A stretch of 64,000 bases of DNA, from positions 19,150,318 through 19,214,317 of the forward strand of contig CM119268.1 in NCBI GenBank assembly GCA_051294375.1, written 5' to 3'. The notes under the pieces are model-generated. The model had not been told where the DNA came from. It searched no databases and saw nothing but the letters and a program-made list of their open reading frames with translations. The stretch's first letter is position 1. Every line of letters begins with the position of its first letter. The DNA is from Paraspadella gotoi. Lineage: Eukaryota; Chaetognatha. The position numbers and the translations under genes are program-made. Below, piece after piece: positions 24,801 through 59,736 of the stretch.

Positions 24801-25747
24801 CTCAGTTTGGCTCTCATAGTTACGCTATTGTTTATATTCGTTTCATTTCTCCAACCCGAGTGAGTGCGTGAAAAATGTTATAATTGGATTTCGCAAAATT
24901 CTGAAACTCTACGAAATAAAAAAAATTATCTTCCACGAATGACCATGAAGGAATTCGTCGTCTCTAAATGTTGCGGATCAACTTTCGATCCCTACTCGAC
25001 GTCTCCCTTAACTGCAAATTCTGCGGCAGAGAAAAGATGCATTTCATTTGCAACGATTGCACGAATCTTTTGCGGAAACCAATCGGGAAATACGCAACGA
25101 AATCGCTGCCATGGAGAAAGTCATTTCCAAGTTGGAAAGTAAGGGATATGGAAATGGCGGTGGCAGCGGCGATGGCGGCAGCGGTGTCGGCGGCGGCGAT
25201 GGCGGCAGCGGCGGTGTCGGCAGCGGCGGTGGCGGACTGACGGCGTTTTGATAACTAATTTGATATGAGCCAAAAATCCTATCGTTTGTCACAATAAATT
25301 TTCAAAAAGAAGACGACTTTTTCCGAACAGTTCTCCCATCTGCGATCGTGATTTACAAACCAAACACAATATAAGTCATTTCAAACAATTTATCCCAGGT
25401 ATGTCTACAAAATCAGACTAGTCAATTCTGCAAAAGCTAGCTCTCTAATAACATCTCAGGGAGTTAAAGGTCATGTTACAAACAGATATATTGTTTTATA
25501 GATAAATTGATTTATTGATTTATTGATAGACTGATTGATTGATTGTCTTTTGTCTTCCACATACCTCCGCGTGCAACTCCACCGTCTGATCCACGAGGGA
25601 TTCCCCCAAAATCTCCCGCATGTAGATTCTCTCCAACGAAGTCTTCAAGTTCTTCTTCGTCACCGCCCACACGGAGACGGGAGGCTCGTAGGGCGTGGCC
25701 CGCGACGACGACGAGGACCCGGGGCGAGGGTGCGGAGTGGACGACAT
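21155..25747 (-). CDS. CCDC24: CCDC24 homologue (coiled-coil domain-containing protein 24), 5 exons
   Basis: Proposed exons in transcript order: 25747-25565, 24527-24372, 23850-23460, 22770-22574, 21809-21155. The first encodes VWAVTKKNLKTSLERIYMRE and ILGESLVDQTVELHAE, matching the N-terminal region of vertebrate CCDC24 ([21 protein letters not shown]). The second has FRLKKEIQFYVEALQSKAEK. The third has RLRSALEAEAKNLYKE. The fourth has EPTLTDLKEQRTKLERQLLE, matching LEPTLAELKEQ. The last is long, Ser/Ala-rich and ends SRFRKMVLQCRDDV. Most junctions keep frame, but the start of exon 2 uses a weak acceptor and exon 3 changes frame near 23560-23600. CCDC24 is poorly characterised; I claim the family, not a function. 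Confidence 0.75.
22174..22449 (+). mobile_element. tRNA-derived SINE family A, copy 1
   Basis: Contains GGTGGCTCATTGAATAAAGC (A-box-like) and ACCGGGTTCAATCCC (B-box-like), followed by a body ending AGCGCCTTATCCACA. A close full copy is at 62682-62968, a 3' fragment at 26981-27042 and an inverted 5' fragment at 50563-50672. Confidence 0.7.
22574..22770 (-). CDS. CCDC24: CCDC24 exon 4, conserved coiled coil
   Basis: Bounded by AACAG and GGAAG|GTAAGT. It encodes ESESDFRSDSAAGVADEPTL followed by TDLKEQRTKLERQLLE. This was the best match to the family. Confidence 0.75.
23460..23850 (-). CDS. CCDC24: CCDC24 exon 3 with apparent frame change
   Basis: From the acceptor CCCCAG, the frame continuing from exon 2 stays open as far as GDKNDADTDDNDG, then stops at TGA. 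The conserved LRRDHDRLRSALEAEAKNL helix lies one frame over. No plausible intron bridges them. A one-base indel near 23560-23600 (assembly error or real lesion) would explain it. The donor GCC|GTAATT gives the phase 0 needed for exon 4. Confidence 0.55.
24968..25138 (+). CDS. Short ORF with CxxC-8-CxxC motif, opposite strand to CCDC24
   Basis: Starting at ATG 24968, the frame encodes NCKFCGREKMHFICNDC: two CxxC pairs separated by 8 residues. That is the spacing of the zinc-binding N-terminus of ATG14/Barkor as I recall it. A donor-like GAAA|GTAAGG follows at 25139. The third plus frame over the same bases encodes a good coiled coil (FAETNREIRNEIAAMEKVIS) ending in a glycine-rich run, so the true frame is uncertain. 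It lies within the first intron of CCDC24. No continuing exons were found. Confidence 0.3.
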
Positions 25748-25837
25748 GTTCGCGGGGTGAGTTGGCGTGATCTTTTGAAGGAGACGTCACGAAATGTGGA
25801 AGGGCGTGAAAATCATCGCGAAGAAAAGGAAGAGAAG

Positions 25838-25840
25838 GAA

Positions 25841-25880
<40 letters not shown>
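25838..25880. repeat. (GAC)n microsatellite
   Basis: (ACG)n trinucleotide run, about 14 units, just upstream of the CCDC24 first exon. Confidence 0.85.
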
Positions 25881-25882
<2 letters not shown>

Positions 25883-26490
25883 AGAAGACTAACGATTATT
25901 TTCAAAAATTGATATTCATCATTTCTTATTCAAAATTGAACATACAATTTATTAATTTGTTAGTTTTTGAAGAATTTGCGGTAAGCGATCTAGAAAAGAG
26001 AAAAATCTTTTACTGTCATTGAAAGAGTCGGGGTAACATCGGGAAAACAACGAGCTACAATGCAAGTCTCCTCACAAGACTTGACTTTCGATTAACAACA
26101 CATGTATGAAATATAAGCAAAACAATTACCAAGAGTTCAATCATCCATCACTTGCAATTGATAAAACGATTCAATAATATCCAATTTACACGTATTTAAC
26201 TATAAAAATGCGACTTATTATAGAGTAGCTCCACGAGGACAGACCGCGAAAAAATATAAGCCTACAGATGAGCGACTTAAAAAAATATTGGGAAAACGAA
26301 AGTTCAAATTATAAAGAAATTAAAATTGGTTAGAGTTGAAGTTTGTTGTTGTCGTTGTCGTCGTCTTTAAAGCAATCGTCCTTCAATTTATCGATGTTCT
26401 CACTTCTCACCTTCCCTTACTCCTCCTACTCCTTCTCCCTTCCTTTCCTCCTCCTCCTCTTTCTCCTCCGATTTCCACCTCCCCCATTTT

Positions 26491-26683
26491 TCACACCTCC
26501 CACACGCAAGGGCAGCAGGTGACGGGCTCGTAGCACACCCCCGCCCTCTCTCTCGGATCGTAGACGCTGCCTGGCCTGAGTCGGTTCATGACCCAAAACG
26601 GAGCCAAGAGGAGGAAGAGGAAGAGGCAAAGGCCGGAGACGATGGAAGACCCGACGGAGAACCAATAGAGTTCAGGGGAGTAG
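26491..26683 (-). CDS. Possible last exon of a membrane protein
   Basis: On the minus strand after CCCTAACCCTCCGATCAG, a frame reads YSPELYWFSVGSSIVSGL, then a hydrophobic stretch of about 20 residues, then WVMNRLRPGSVYDPRERAG and a Cys-rich tail (CYEPVTCCPC) ending in TGA. This fits a single transmembrane helix with a short tail. I found no upstream exons. The hydrophobic part comes from a CTC/TTC-rich tract, so chance is possible. Confidence 0.3.
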
Positions 26684-26724
26684 CTGATCGGAGGGTTAGG
26701 GATGGCGGATATGGACCAATTAAT

Positions 26725-26864
26725 TAATTAATTAATTTCATTTATTTATTTATTTATTATTATTTATTTATGTATTTTATTTATTTATTTTTTATTTATT
26801 ATTTATTATTTATTTATTTATTTATTTATTATTTATTTATTTATTATTTATTTATTTATTATTT

Positions 26865-26896
<32 letters not shown>

Positions 26897-26975
26897 TTAT
26901 TATTTTATTTATTTATTTATTTATTTATTTATTATATTATTTTTATTATTATTTATTTGTTTATTATTTATCTAT
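26725..26975. repeat. (TTTA)n / (TTA)n low-complexity array
   Basis: About 250 nt of TTTA and TTA units. It ends at a 3' fragment of SINE family A. Confidence 0.9.
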
Positions 26976-26980
26976 ATGTT

Positions 26981-27042
26981 AGGAGGGCGTTATTGAAGTT
27001 ACGGACAGTCATCTTCAGCCCAGGAAGCGCCTTATCCACAGG
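26981..27042 (+). mobile_element. SINE family A, 3' fragment
   Basis: Matches the last 60 bp of the copy at 22174-22449, including GAAGTTACGGA and AGCGCCTTATCCACA. The A/T-rich array immediately upstream replaces the rest of the element. Confidence 0.6.
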
Positions 27043-27183
27043 CTTGAATTTATTATCCAGAAAGGTTTCCTTTTGAAGCCAACAAATACCAAATCTAAGC
27101 GGTACCAATATTGCTCAAACTTATATATACATTTAAAAATTAACCCCCTCCTCCTCCTCCCTTTGCTCCCTCCTTTCTCACAG

Positions 27184-27440
27184 TCGACAAGAGGCGGCCT
27201 TGAAGGTTTGCAGCAAGAGCAAGATGCTGAAGACAAAGTCGACGACGCCGAAGACGACGAAGAGAAGTTTGAGGATGCGGACGACGGGATCGAGGAGGGA
27301 GAAGAGGAGGGAGAAGGCGAAGGAGAAGAAGGTGAGAGAGATGGAGGCGACGAGGAGATTGAAGAGACCCTGGAGGAAGATGAGGTGGGACGAGAGGGAA
27401 GCTTAAATTCCATGTCTTTATTTATTCTTTTATTTTTTCA

Positions 27441-27473
<33 letters not shown>

Positions 27474-27479
27474 TCATTA

Positions 27480-27514
<35 letters not shown>

Positions 27515-27519
27515 TATTA

Positions 27520-27588
<69 letters not shown>

Positions 27589-27899
27589 TTCATATTATTT
27601 CAACTCATTAATTCATTCATATTCATTCATTCATTCATTCATTCATTTATTCTTTCATTTATTTATTCAATCACTCATTCATTTATACTTCCCTTCATTT
27701 ATTCATTCGTTAATTCATTCATTCATTCATTCATTTATTCCTACATTCATTTATTCCTTCATTTCCTCACCGCTTCGCAGTATCTGATGGATCGACGGTG
27801 AAGGAGAACGACGAATTGCGCGGGAAAGAGAGCGACGCTGAAGACGACGACGACGACGCGAACTCTGACTCGATCGTTACGCGGGAAAAGGCGGGTCAG
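27184..27899 (+). CDS. Two linked acidic exons of an unidentified gene
   Basis: Exon 27184-27331 follows a strong polypyrimidine tract and CACAG. It encodes STRGGLEGLQQEQDAEDKVD and a Glu/Gly run, ending in phase 1 at GAAG|GTGAGA. Exon 27781-27899 follows TTCGCAG and continues in phase as VSDGSTVKENDELRGKESD, an Asp run and SDSIVTREKAGQ, before GTGGTA. Phase agreement supports one transcript. The intron is (TTA)n and (ATTC)n. Neither a start nor a family is recognised. Confidence 0.4.
27437..27770. repeat. (TTA)n then (ATTC)n arrays
   Basis: Trinucleotide TTA array to about 27590, followed by ATTC tetranucleotides. Both lie in the intron between the two acidic exons. Confidence 0.9.
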
Positions 27900-27901
27900 G
27901 T

Positions 27902-28772
27902 GGTAGCAAAAGTGTGGCCAGAGGTAGCGCCACATTCTAAGTTATTGTTGATATTGATTATTATTACCTGATGGAGTTTTTTTTAGTTTTAATGATTTGT
28001 AACCTTTTTTTATTACGTTTATTACGTTTTATACGTTCAAGCTGCGAAATTTATAGGCTTTTTATATATTTTTATATATTCGTGCCATAATTTAAGTTAC
28101 ATTAATACTTGAAACTCAATATATGTCGATGTAAAAAATATTTCAAGGTTCCTTTATGGCATGAGACCCAAAATTATATCAATTAAATGTTTTTTTTGGC
28201 TCCCAGATTGGTTTCCAGGGAAAACTCTGACGTCAGAGTTTGTCGCCCGAATTTCTTCGCTGATCTTTTGTTTAAATTGTCATCTTGAACCAAAAAAAAA
28301 GTTTAAATGTTTGTCGCGAATGGCGTCGCAGTCAGATAAAAAAAACATATGATAAGTTTATATATAGATTCATGTTCTGCTACATTGTCTGCCCGGTGTA
28401 TTTTTATACTGTTGTAAATAAATCTATATTACGATATCAATTAGAATAAAATTAAAATATTGTTAGTAAATTCTTTGATCTCAATCACATCATTGAAAAT
28501 GTCAAGATAATAAATCCAGATTTTTTAAAGGACGGTGATAACATTGGGAAATGTATCAGCTGTTAAAGGCGAGAATAATTGAGAATTTCTTTTCTTTAAA
28601 TTAAACATTTTATTAAAAATGTCAGCAGTAACGAAAGTGACATTTACCTTTTAAAAATTCGTGCCCATACGGATTTACAGTATTTTCGTTTTTATCAAGA
28701 CAATTTTTCTTTTAATCTAAACACCTCTTTTGCTTTTTTGCATTTTTCCTAATATCAGCTCTAATAATAACC
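27902..28772. other. Intergenic, nothing recognised
   Basis: AT-rich sequence without a supportable exon between the acidic exons and the LDLa/MAM gene. It should contain the promoter of the latter. Confidence 0.4.
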
Positions 28773-30121
28773 ATGGCTTCATTCGGGATGCTCTTTTGTT
28801 TCTTGGCTTTTATTGCAATCAGCGCCTCGTGCGGCGTCGACGAATTCGAGTGTCGTCACTCGAAGAAATGCGTCTCCAGATCGAAAGTCTGCGACTTTTT
28901 GACTGACTGCTCTTCAGATGGCCATTTGGATTTTTCGGGTCCGAAAAATATTATTTGTAATATCTATCTTAAAAAACTATGTTTACAAATAAATTCAGGC
29001 GAACATTTAATTTTAAAACTGAAGCGACCGAGAGAAAAAACGAGAATCGAGAAACGAGAATCACTATGCAAATCCTCACGTTTGGGCAACAAGTGTTGCG
29101 ACGGGGGCTAGAACCTGATACCCTGTTGATTACATTAAATTACATTACATTAACCTACTGACTACATCAATACGGAACACCTCTTACCCTAAACCCAAAC
29201 CAATTTTTAGACGAGTCCGACTGCGCTTCCTGTGGATTCGAGAGTGACACTTGTGGATGGACGGACGCGTCGCGAGGTAACTTCGCCTGGCGTCGAATCC
29301 AAACAAATGATCACTCGGCCAGCGTGATTCCTATCAAGGAGAAAGGTTTCGCCATGGTGCTGACCAGAAAGGTTGGGATTTTGATGAATAAAAAAAAAAA
29401 TTTAAAAAGATTAGACCTCATGGTTTATTGATTTAAAATAATCACATGCATACGTTATCTGCAAATATAAACTTACTTCATTATGACAATATTATTTTAT
29501 ATGAACATTTTTTTTTCATCCCTCAGCCGGGCACGTTCTTCAGTTCGGCCGTCCTCCGCTCTCCAGAGTTAGGACCGACAGGCAAACCTTGCACGTTGCA
29601 ATTTCACTACAAGAAGCAATCAGTCTGTGGTGGGATGAACAAGGAAGAGTTGCAGGTGGAAAGAAGAACATGGGAATTGTATCGCCGACTTGGTTCCTAT
29701 GCTTGAGTGTTTTCAAAAAGATGCCCCTACCTATTATGATTTATTTTATTAAATTTGCAATACTTAAATTACCTGTATTTACGTAGATATTCACGCGAAA
29801 TATCTAAATTATTAACTTTTTTTAGAATCTTTAATAAAAATGAATCTTCAATATTTTTTTTTCATATTCTTTAAATCCACCAAAAAAGCGGATGGTATTC
29901 AACTTTTAAAAATTCCTAGGTGTGGACGGTGAGCGGTTCCTCCAAGAAGAAGATCTGGTCCGAGTGCAAAGGAAGCGGCAGCGGGTGGGGTCACGCCATG
30001 GTGGGCGTGCCTCGAGAGGCGCGGGGTTTTCGATTAGAGTTTCGATTGGCGGCGATGAGAGGACCGACGGGACAAGTCGCTTTAGACGACGTGACGATGG
30101 GGATGTGCGGGAAGGACATGC
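28773..30121 (+). CDS. Secreted or membrane protein with LDLa and MAM domains (at least 4 exons)
   Basis: Exons: 28773 to about 28935, 29211-29371, 29527-29655, 29920-30121. Exon 1 starts with a clear signal peptide (MASFGMLFCFLAFIAISASC) and an LDL-receptor class A repeat (DEFECRHSKKCVSRSKVC). Exon 2 completes it (DESDC) and starts a MAM domain (CGFESDTCGWTD). Exon 3 carries SSAVLRSPELGPTGKPCTLQ. Exon 4 has WTVSGSSKKKIW and VALDDVTMGMCG, the typical MAM ending. Junctions 2-3 and 3-4 are phase 0. The exon 1 donor is unclear: a GC donor after GATG, or GT after TTTTTCG, would both fit. MAM/LDLa proteins act at the cell surface or in matrix. A probable donor (ATGC|GTGGGT) at the end implies further exons that I could not find. 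Confidence 0.75.
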
Positions 30122-31985
30122 GTGGGTGGATGGGGGGAAGATCACGAGGGCAGTCGAATCTTTATTCTTTAATATTTTAATAAATCAGTATTACATTTGA
30201 AACGGTAGTTGTATGTATACTAAGGCGTAGTAAAATTCCTAAATTTAACTTTAATTAAAATTCTAAAAGTGAGTAACGATCAATATTATACTAATGAACA
30301 TTTATGTAATAAAAAAATTTATAATAGAATTAACAATTTACGTAGTAGGCCATATTTATACTAGTACTAAACCAATAAATGTTAAAATTTTAAAACAGTT
30401 TTTTCTAAATTTTTTTTGCAGATTTGGATTCGTCATAAAAAGTTGATAAAAAGAAATATAACTCTTTTTAAAAAATTCCTTCATTAAGTGGGTCAAAAAT
30501 TAGAAAAAGCTATATTTTAAGCTGGAAATTAATTTTTTATTTATTAAATATAGTTTTTTTTATTTTTAAGCCACTTAATGAAAGAATTTATAAAAATGAT
30601 TTATATTTTCTTTTATCTACTTTTAACGAGGATTTCAAATCTGCAATCAAAATTAAAAAAAACCTATTTTGAAATTTTTCTTTTTTATAAGGATAGTACT
30701 ATGTATAAATATAGCCTACAGCGAAAATTAAAAAACATAAAATTAATTTTTTTTACAAATTAATGTTCACTGATGGTATGTTGTTCATAATTAACTTTTA
30801 AAATTTTCGTATGTAACTTTCACTACGCCTTAATGTATACATATTGAATTTGAAATCTACAAGTTTTCCTCAAATTTAGTACGTAAAAATACATGAATAA
30901 CTTTATTATTTCTTCTTTTTTTTGCCAAAGAATTTCTTTAGGAAGCGATTGTCTTTTGTTGATTTCTTTTGATTTTCAACACAAGGGAAATTATTTTGTG
31001 AAGGTACGACATAAGGTGTTTAAAAAAAATTACTTATTAAATTTTAAAATTAACAAGCTGATAGTTTAACTAAAGATTTTTTAAAACTAAACATTTTAAT
31101 GATACATTTTTTTACAAATAATTTCACTTAGCAAAATATTTTCATGATAAGTGGCGAGAGCAAAAAGAGCAACTGTTTATCTCGAAATGACGTCATTCTG
31201 TAAGCTGTCTGTTTTGAACAATTCAAATTTTTTACAGTTAAAACTTAAATAGTTCGAGTTTTTCTGTTTCGTGTTAAAAAAAAACAGAGGCCTTACATTA
31301 ATACATTTACATTATCACAAAAATTTATATTTATTCAGGGGTAAATTTTGAAAGGATACAATAGTAAGGCGCTTAATAATTATAATTATTATTAATCGTA
31401 AATTCGACTCCCAATGATGACGATAAAACATAATCAGCAAAAAATTCATGGAACCAAATTGAGACACTAAAATATCTCGACAAATTTAAATCGAGGCCAA
31501 AGACAGAATTCACAATAATATAAAACTAATTACGAGGTAAAAAACAATTGGTTAATACAATAATTTGTTCATTTTTAACGAACGTTTCCCGTTATAGCGA
31601 TAAAAAAAATAATTATTTCGTGAATCGGAAAAAAAAAACAAAATGAAGGAAAAAACTGGTCCTCGTTTAGACCGAGTGTTGATGACACGAACAAATTTAA
31701 CCATTACCCTTGAAACTGCAGCTACGAATCAGTTATAAATTCGCTACAAATTAACTGACAAATCAAAATGTGAAGCATCACGACGACACCGACGCGCATC
31801 TTGTGAATAATCTCTCTCTCCCTACACTTAAAATCCTCTACTCGCGGTTTTCGACGGGTTTCGTTGCCAGACTGACAACAACAAAAACAACAGATCAACA
31901 ACGACGACAAATCATGTAACCTTCACGGCGCCCACATACTTCACACCCCCCCTTCGACCCACTCCCCCTCGATCCCCCGATCACA
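30122..31985. other. Non-coding stretch with an old inverted-repeat element
   Basis: No exon is supported. TATACTAAGGCGTAGTAAA at 30217 and its inverted, diverged counterpart near 30815-30838 suggest a decayed element of about 650 bp. The remainder is AT-rich. The promoter of CDC14 should lie just before 31986. Confidence 0.4.
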
Positions 31986-56776
<24,791 letters not shown>

Positions 56777-59736
56777 TTTCGGAAATGAGGCGACGACAGA
56801 CGCGACTTTGGCGGACGTTGGCGCTTTCACAAAACTAAAGACCTTCGGCGAAAAAAAAAATTATTATCTTTTACTTTAAATTTAAGACTTTCGCATCCGA
56901 ACTTGTCATATAAATCTTTCAATTTCACGGTACAGCTGACATACGGAAAAGGTCGTGACGTGGCGACCAAAATTGAAACCTCGGATGTTGGTTTTCGTCA
57001 TATCAAACTGTATTTTACCGAATAATATCTTGTCTTTTTTTTTACTCTTTGGGCTCGTTATTTCTTTCCCTTTTTTAATTATGTAAAATCTACTCTAATA
57101 ATTAAATAAGTGTAAATTTTTCGTTGATTACCAAATTTTTTTTGTTGTACAATGGCCGAAAGAAAATATACAGGGGTGGGACCCTATATGAAGACAAAAC
57201 TTAACGTCCTGTCCTGCCTGAAAGATTTGGGATACAATTATAAAATGAGTGCCAAAAGTTTTTTTGGCTTTTTACTTTCGTACAATAAAACAAATAATTT
57301 TTTAAGCATCTTTTAGGCGACGTGGATGTTTTCAAAACTTTTGGTCGTTTTTATGCGCGCGCATTGTATTGCATACGAGAAAAGCCATACTATTTAATAT
57401 TTTTTAATGGTCATTTCTGAACGTGACAGTTTTATGTCTTATCTTCAATTGACCTGATTTTAAGCTTTTCAGCACTATCCAAATTAAACCCATTTAATTT
57501 TTTTTTCAGGTAAGTAAGACAAAACTTTAAGAAGATTTTAATGAATATGCTTAAATAGTCATATACTTTAAACAAGTAAGTATTCAAACATTTTTATTTC
57601 AAACCGCGAGTAGAAAACCGAGCAGTTGCCTTTGCTGCATCAAAAAAGCATTATATCAAAGAATTTTAAGAACATTAATACATCGTCTAAAAGCTAAGAA
57701 AAAGTATTATATAATTATATATTATATTATTTATTCACATTTTTAAAATCATTAGGAGTTTTAAAATAATTATTTTTAAAATTTTGTCTCGATATATGGT
57801 CCCACCCCTGTATAGCGATTTTTTTTTTCAATATCAAATAACGTTTAAAGTTTTATATTACCCGTAATAGTTAGCGGAAGAAAAAAACCTTTATGAAGAA
57901 AAATTGTTTAATATATAATTTTACAGAAATACCCAAAAATCGAAGAAAACCAGAATTAAACATTAAAATTTCATTTTAGGGTCAAATGTTTCAAAATTTC
58001 ATTACTGTTGTAGTTTTACAATTTTATAATTTTACAATTTTACAAATAGGCAGGATATATTTTTGATGAACTTAGGTCTTAGTTTAGTTACTATTAATTT
58101 TCAATTTAGATTTTAAGAATCCAGATTTTTTTCCTTCCTCAAAATAGTGGAGTAACTTTGCCATCTCCTCCTAGTCATCTACTCATTCCTCGCAAAAAAA
58201 TAACATTATCTATAAAACAGTCAATAATATTTCTGCGCATTTTTTGGAACAAACTCTTAAAGTAAATTCATTAGTGAGTAATGATTTTTTTTTAATTCTG
58301 GTTCTGTTGACTATCTGGGTAAATATTATTTGAGGAAGTATCAAGTAGTTTTACTGTTATTCATTCCAAGAAGATTTTTGTCCTTTGTTTCTGTTTTGAA
58401 AAAAAATTACTCATGAATCGAAGTTCTGCGACCAAAATTCAGCAGTGAATTTTGATTTAGTGCCTTTAAAGTTCAGTACATATATTCTTGTAATCCTTTC
58501 CTTTGAAATGAGTTTTTATAAATGAATACATCATTCCTTATTTCATTTTTTTTGAATATTTGAATTCAGCTTTTTATTCGAGGCTGACGGTTTTCAAACA
58601 CTATTGTCATATTTTAGGTACAAAATGTTAGTTTGTTAATCGAGGGGTAGACAAAAAAGACGAAAAAAGATGGAAAGAAAGAAAAGAAAGAAAGAAAGCC
58701 AGAAGAAAACAAGTTTGAGCTAACAATGTTGGATCTGCCTACAATAATTAATAAGCCGGAACAGGTTTAAATTTTTTTTTAATTGTTCCATTTTTTAATA
58801 GATTCTGTTAGAGCTTTAAAAGTTACATTAAGGTTATTAATACAACTTTTAAATTTTGTTTTGTTTTATTGATAAAAATTTTAAATAAACATAAAATTCA
58901 GCCAATAATGATGCTGATGATAATTTTTTAAGGTTTTTTCTATTTTTTAACCAATTTATTGTCAAAATTTTCAAATTTATTTAACTTTTCAAGCTCTATA
59001 GGAATCCGTTTAAAAAAAAAATTAAAAAAATTGTTATTTGTTATATATTAATAAATATTTAAAAGCTTCAGTGCGTTATGGACATACTTCGTTGGTGTTT
59101 TCATTTTTAAAAAATTAAATCATAATATATCGTAATTTTGTAAAATCAGGGAATAAAATTTTAAACGCGGTGAAATCTTATGGTTATCCAGCTTTAATTT
59201 GAAGTCGGAACACGGACAAAACAGTTTCGTGCGTGTCCCCAACGGGAAATTCGCTCCAAATCGTATTTGCCTTTTTTTCCCTTCTTTTTAAGTGGAACTA
59301 GGACACTTGAGTTCGTCCCTCCGAAGGTCTTCGTTTTATCACGTATCTATTTTATTAATTAAACTTTACTTTACAAAAAAACACTTTACACCGAATAAAG
59401 TCTAACTCGTAAAACCTTTGATCTTTAGGAAACTGAAGACCTTTTTTCAAACAAAATGTTTTTGTCGATAAATACATTGAATAGAGTCGGCTTCACTTCC
59501 GTTTTACGACGTAATTTGTTGTAATTGCAATTGTTTATAATTTGTCGTAATTTTTTGATTTTTTCAAAATCTTCAAACCAAAAAAAATAGTTTTTTTCTT
59601 AATGACAAAATCGATTTTAAAAACAAACTAACATACATATATACATGCTTACTAACCAACATACCTCTATTTATACTCCGCAATTTCCCACTCACAAAAA
59701 AAGAAAAGAAAAGAAAAGAAAAACAAAAAACGTACG
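56777..59736. other. Intergenic region between CDC14 and the sulfotransferase
   Basis: AT-rich, with no exon supported. It contains the TA-flanked MITE at 57169-57812 and an end fragment of the GTCGGATCTGC family at 58706-58750 (AAACAAGTTTGAGCTAACAA). Confidence 0.5.
57169..57812. mobile_element. 640-bp MITE with TA target duplication
   Basis: CAGGGGTGGGACCCTATAT at 57171 and its inverted copy ending CCCCTG at 57810 give imperfect terminal repeats of about 30 bp. TA flanks both sides, as for Tc1/mariner-type insertions. No ORF inside. Confidence 0.65.

Noticed and set aside
27015-27413. Minus-strand Ser/Pro-rich ORF
   Set aside because: Antisense shadow of the acidic plus-strand exon, which has proper splice sites and phase continuity.
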